Shown: positions 4,321 to 5,600 of the stretch, piece by piece
Layout: every line of letters begins with the position of its first letter
Numbering within the stretch: the first letter of the stretch is position 1
Assembly (NCBI GenBank): GCA_021162305.1
Contig: JAGGYX010000104.1
Location: forward strand, 1-5,600
Direction of reading: 5' to 3'
DNA: 5,600 nucleotides
DNA from: Thermoplasmata archaeon
GTDB taxonomy: Archaea; Thermoplasmatota; E2; UBA202; JdFR-43
Notes under the pieces: model-generated
The model's input: only the letters and a program-made list of their open reading frames with translations
Told to the model about the DNA's origin: nothing
The model's database searches: none
Program-made: the position numbers and the translations under genes

Positions 4321-5600
4321 ATGAAATTCTGGGATGAGAAAATTGAAACAATGCCCTTAAAGGATTTAAAGGAATTGCAGCTTTCAAGGCTTAAAAAAGT
4401 AGTAAAGATGGCTTATGAAAAAAATGCCATATATCATGAAAAATTTAAAAAAGCGGGTATAAAGCCAGATGATATCAAAAGTTTGGATGACCTGAGCAAA
4501 ATTCCATTTCTAACGAAGGAAGAGTTGCGCAACTATTATCCATTTGGCTTGCTATGCGTTGAGATGGATGATGTTGTGGAAGTGCATGCTTCATCTGGCA
4601 CTACTGGAAAGCCTGTTGTAGGCACATATACAAAGCATGACCTCGAGATCTGGGCTGACGTTATGGCTCGTTCTTTATGGGCTAATGGGCTCAGAAAAAG
4701 TGATATTTTGCAAAATGCTTATGGCTACGGCTTGTTTACTGGCGCTCACGGATTTGAAAAAGGGGCACAGAAAATAGGGGCAACAGTCATTCCAATAAGC
4801 AGTGGAAATACAAAAAGACAAATCAATGTTATGAAAGATTTTGGCACAACTGCTTTAGCTGCTACTCCAAGTTATGCACTTTATATGGCGGAAATTGCTA
4901 AAGAAATGGGTTTTGACCCAAAAAATGATTTTAAGCTTCATATTGGACTTTTTGGGGCAGAAGCATGGAGTGACGAGATGCGAAAGAAGATAGAAGAGAC
5001 ATGGGGAATTGTTGCCCATGAACATTATGGGCTTACTGAAATTATTGGACCAGGCGTTGTCTCAGAGTGCGAGGAGAAAAAGCTTCATATTAATGCTGAC
5101 CATTTTCTGGCGGAGGTAATAGACCCTTCTACGGGGGAGAGAATTGAGGAAGGAGAAGGTGAGCTGGTTTTCACAACTCTCACCAAAGAAGCTTTCCCTG
5201 CCATAAGATTCAGGACAAGAGATATAGCAAGTTATAGCGAGGAGCCTTGCGAGTGTGGAAGAACGCTGCCAATTCAATCGCGAATTAAGGGTAGGAGCGA
5301 TGACATGATGAAAGTCAAAGGCGTGATAGTGTTTCCAAGTCAGATTGAAGAAGCGATAATGCATGTTGAAGGCATGAGTGGAAACTATCAATTGGTGAAG
5401 AAAAAAAAGCATGAAATAACAACATTACATATTAGGGTTGAGCCAACTGAAGAGAGATATAAAGAAGGCAACCTTGATGAACTTGCAAAGAAAATAGAAG
5501 ATGAAGTCTATGCAATACTTAATTTGCATATACCTGTTGAGATTGTTAAACCAAATAGCCTGCCAAGGAGCGAGGGAAAAGCAAAGCGAGTTGTGGAAGA
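4321..5600 (+). CDS. paaK: Phenylacetate-CoA ligase, 3' end cut by the window edge
   Basis: This enzyme of the adenylate-forming (ANL) superfamily activates phenylacetate with ATP and CoA to phenylacetyl-CoA, AMP and PPi. 426 codons are visible. PaaK proteins are usually about 430-440 aa, so only a few residues are missing. Motifs in order: the phosphate loop SSGTTGK (91-97), YGYGLFTG (134-141), GAEAW (212-216), HYGLTE (235-240), the ribose-binding region FRTRD (297-301), CECGR (310-314), the hinge GRSDDMM (324-330), VFPSQIE (337-343) typical of PaaK, and LPRSEGKAKRV (414-424) with catalytic Lys420. The ATG at 4321 is supported by the family N-terminus (FWDEKIETMPLKDL) and by the promoter about 25 bases upstream. 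It is divergent from eno. In anaerobic archaea such ligases are often linked to aromatic amino-acid breakdown; no partner gene is visible here, so the exact aryl acid is open. Confidence 0.95.
   Translation, partial: MKFWDEKIETMPLKDLKELQLSRLKKVVKMAYEKNAIYHEKFKKAGIKPDDIKSLDDLSKIPFLTKEELRNYYPFGLLCVEMDDVVEVHASSGTTGKPVVGTYTKHDLEIWADVMARSLWANGLRKSDILQNAYGYGLFTGAHGFEKGAQKIGATVIPISSGNTKRQINVMKDFGTTALAATPSYALYMAEIAKEMGFDPKNDFKLHIGLFGAEAWSDEMRKKIEETWGIVAHEHYGLTEIIGPGVVSECEEKKLHINADHFLAEVIDPSTGERIEEGEGELVFTTLTKEAFPAIRFRTRDIASYSEEPCECGRTLPIQSRIKGRSDDMMKVKGVIVFPSQIEEAIMHVEGMSGNYQLVKKKKHEITTLHIRVEPTEERYKEGNLDELAKKIEDEVYAILNLHIPVEIVKPNSLPRSEGKAKRVVE

Noticed and set aside
5062..5412. Minus-strand open frame of 116 codons
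   Set aside because: It lies entirely opposite the phenylacetate-CoA ligase, whose conserved motifs continue through this stretch.

Overview
The window looks like a piece of a low-GC archaeal chromosome, probably a euryarchaeote in or near the Thermoplasmatota. Three things point this way. The enolase and the short TrmO protein are archaeal in type. Start codons lie about 25 bases downstream of TATA-like boxes, as in leaderless archaeal transcripts. Several surface proteins have a signal peptide, and one of them also ends in a transmembrane sorting-like tail. The phylum is an inference from style, not from a marker gene.

Layout. The left edge (1-181, minus) carries an open frame with no start codon or signal peptide. 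It resembles part of the divergent gene beside it and is probably a 5'-truncated relative. Next come two convergent genes for exported proteins of unknown function: a 248-aa surface-anchored protein (211-957, plus) and a 368-aa secreted protein (967-2073, minus), with 9 bases between them. Bases 2074-2310 hold the promoter and ribosome binding site of the 368-aa gene, then a gene-free stretch with an imperfect long inverted repeat and T-rich tracts that could be a terminator region or a small structured RNA. A 46-aa two-helix membrane protein gene follows (2311-2451, minus).

The right half is housekeeping. An enolase gene (3006-4268, minus) overlaps trmO (2536-3018, minus) by 13 bases, and the trmO ribosome binding site lies inside the last enolase codons, so the two are almost certainly co-transcribed and translationally coupled. 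Divergent from eno, a phenylacetate-CoA ligase gene (4321 to beyond 5600, plus) lacks only its last few codons. eno and paaK appear to share one AT-rich promoter block of about 14 bases, which places each transcript start at or within a few bases of its start codon.

Functionally, eno serves glycolysis/gluconeogenesis, TrmO modifies threonine tRNA, and PaaK activates aryl acids, perhaps from aromatic amino-acid breakdown. No pathway links them to the exported proteins on the left. I do not see a defence system, mobile element, CRISPR array, tRNA or rRNA. The most unusual material is the exported-protein block and the inverted repeat at 2155-2272.
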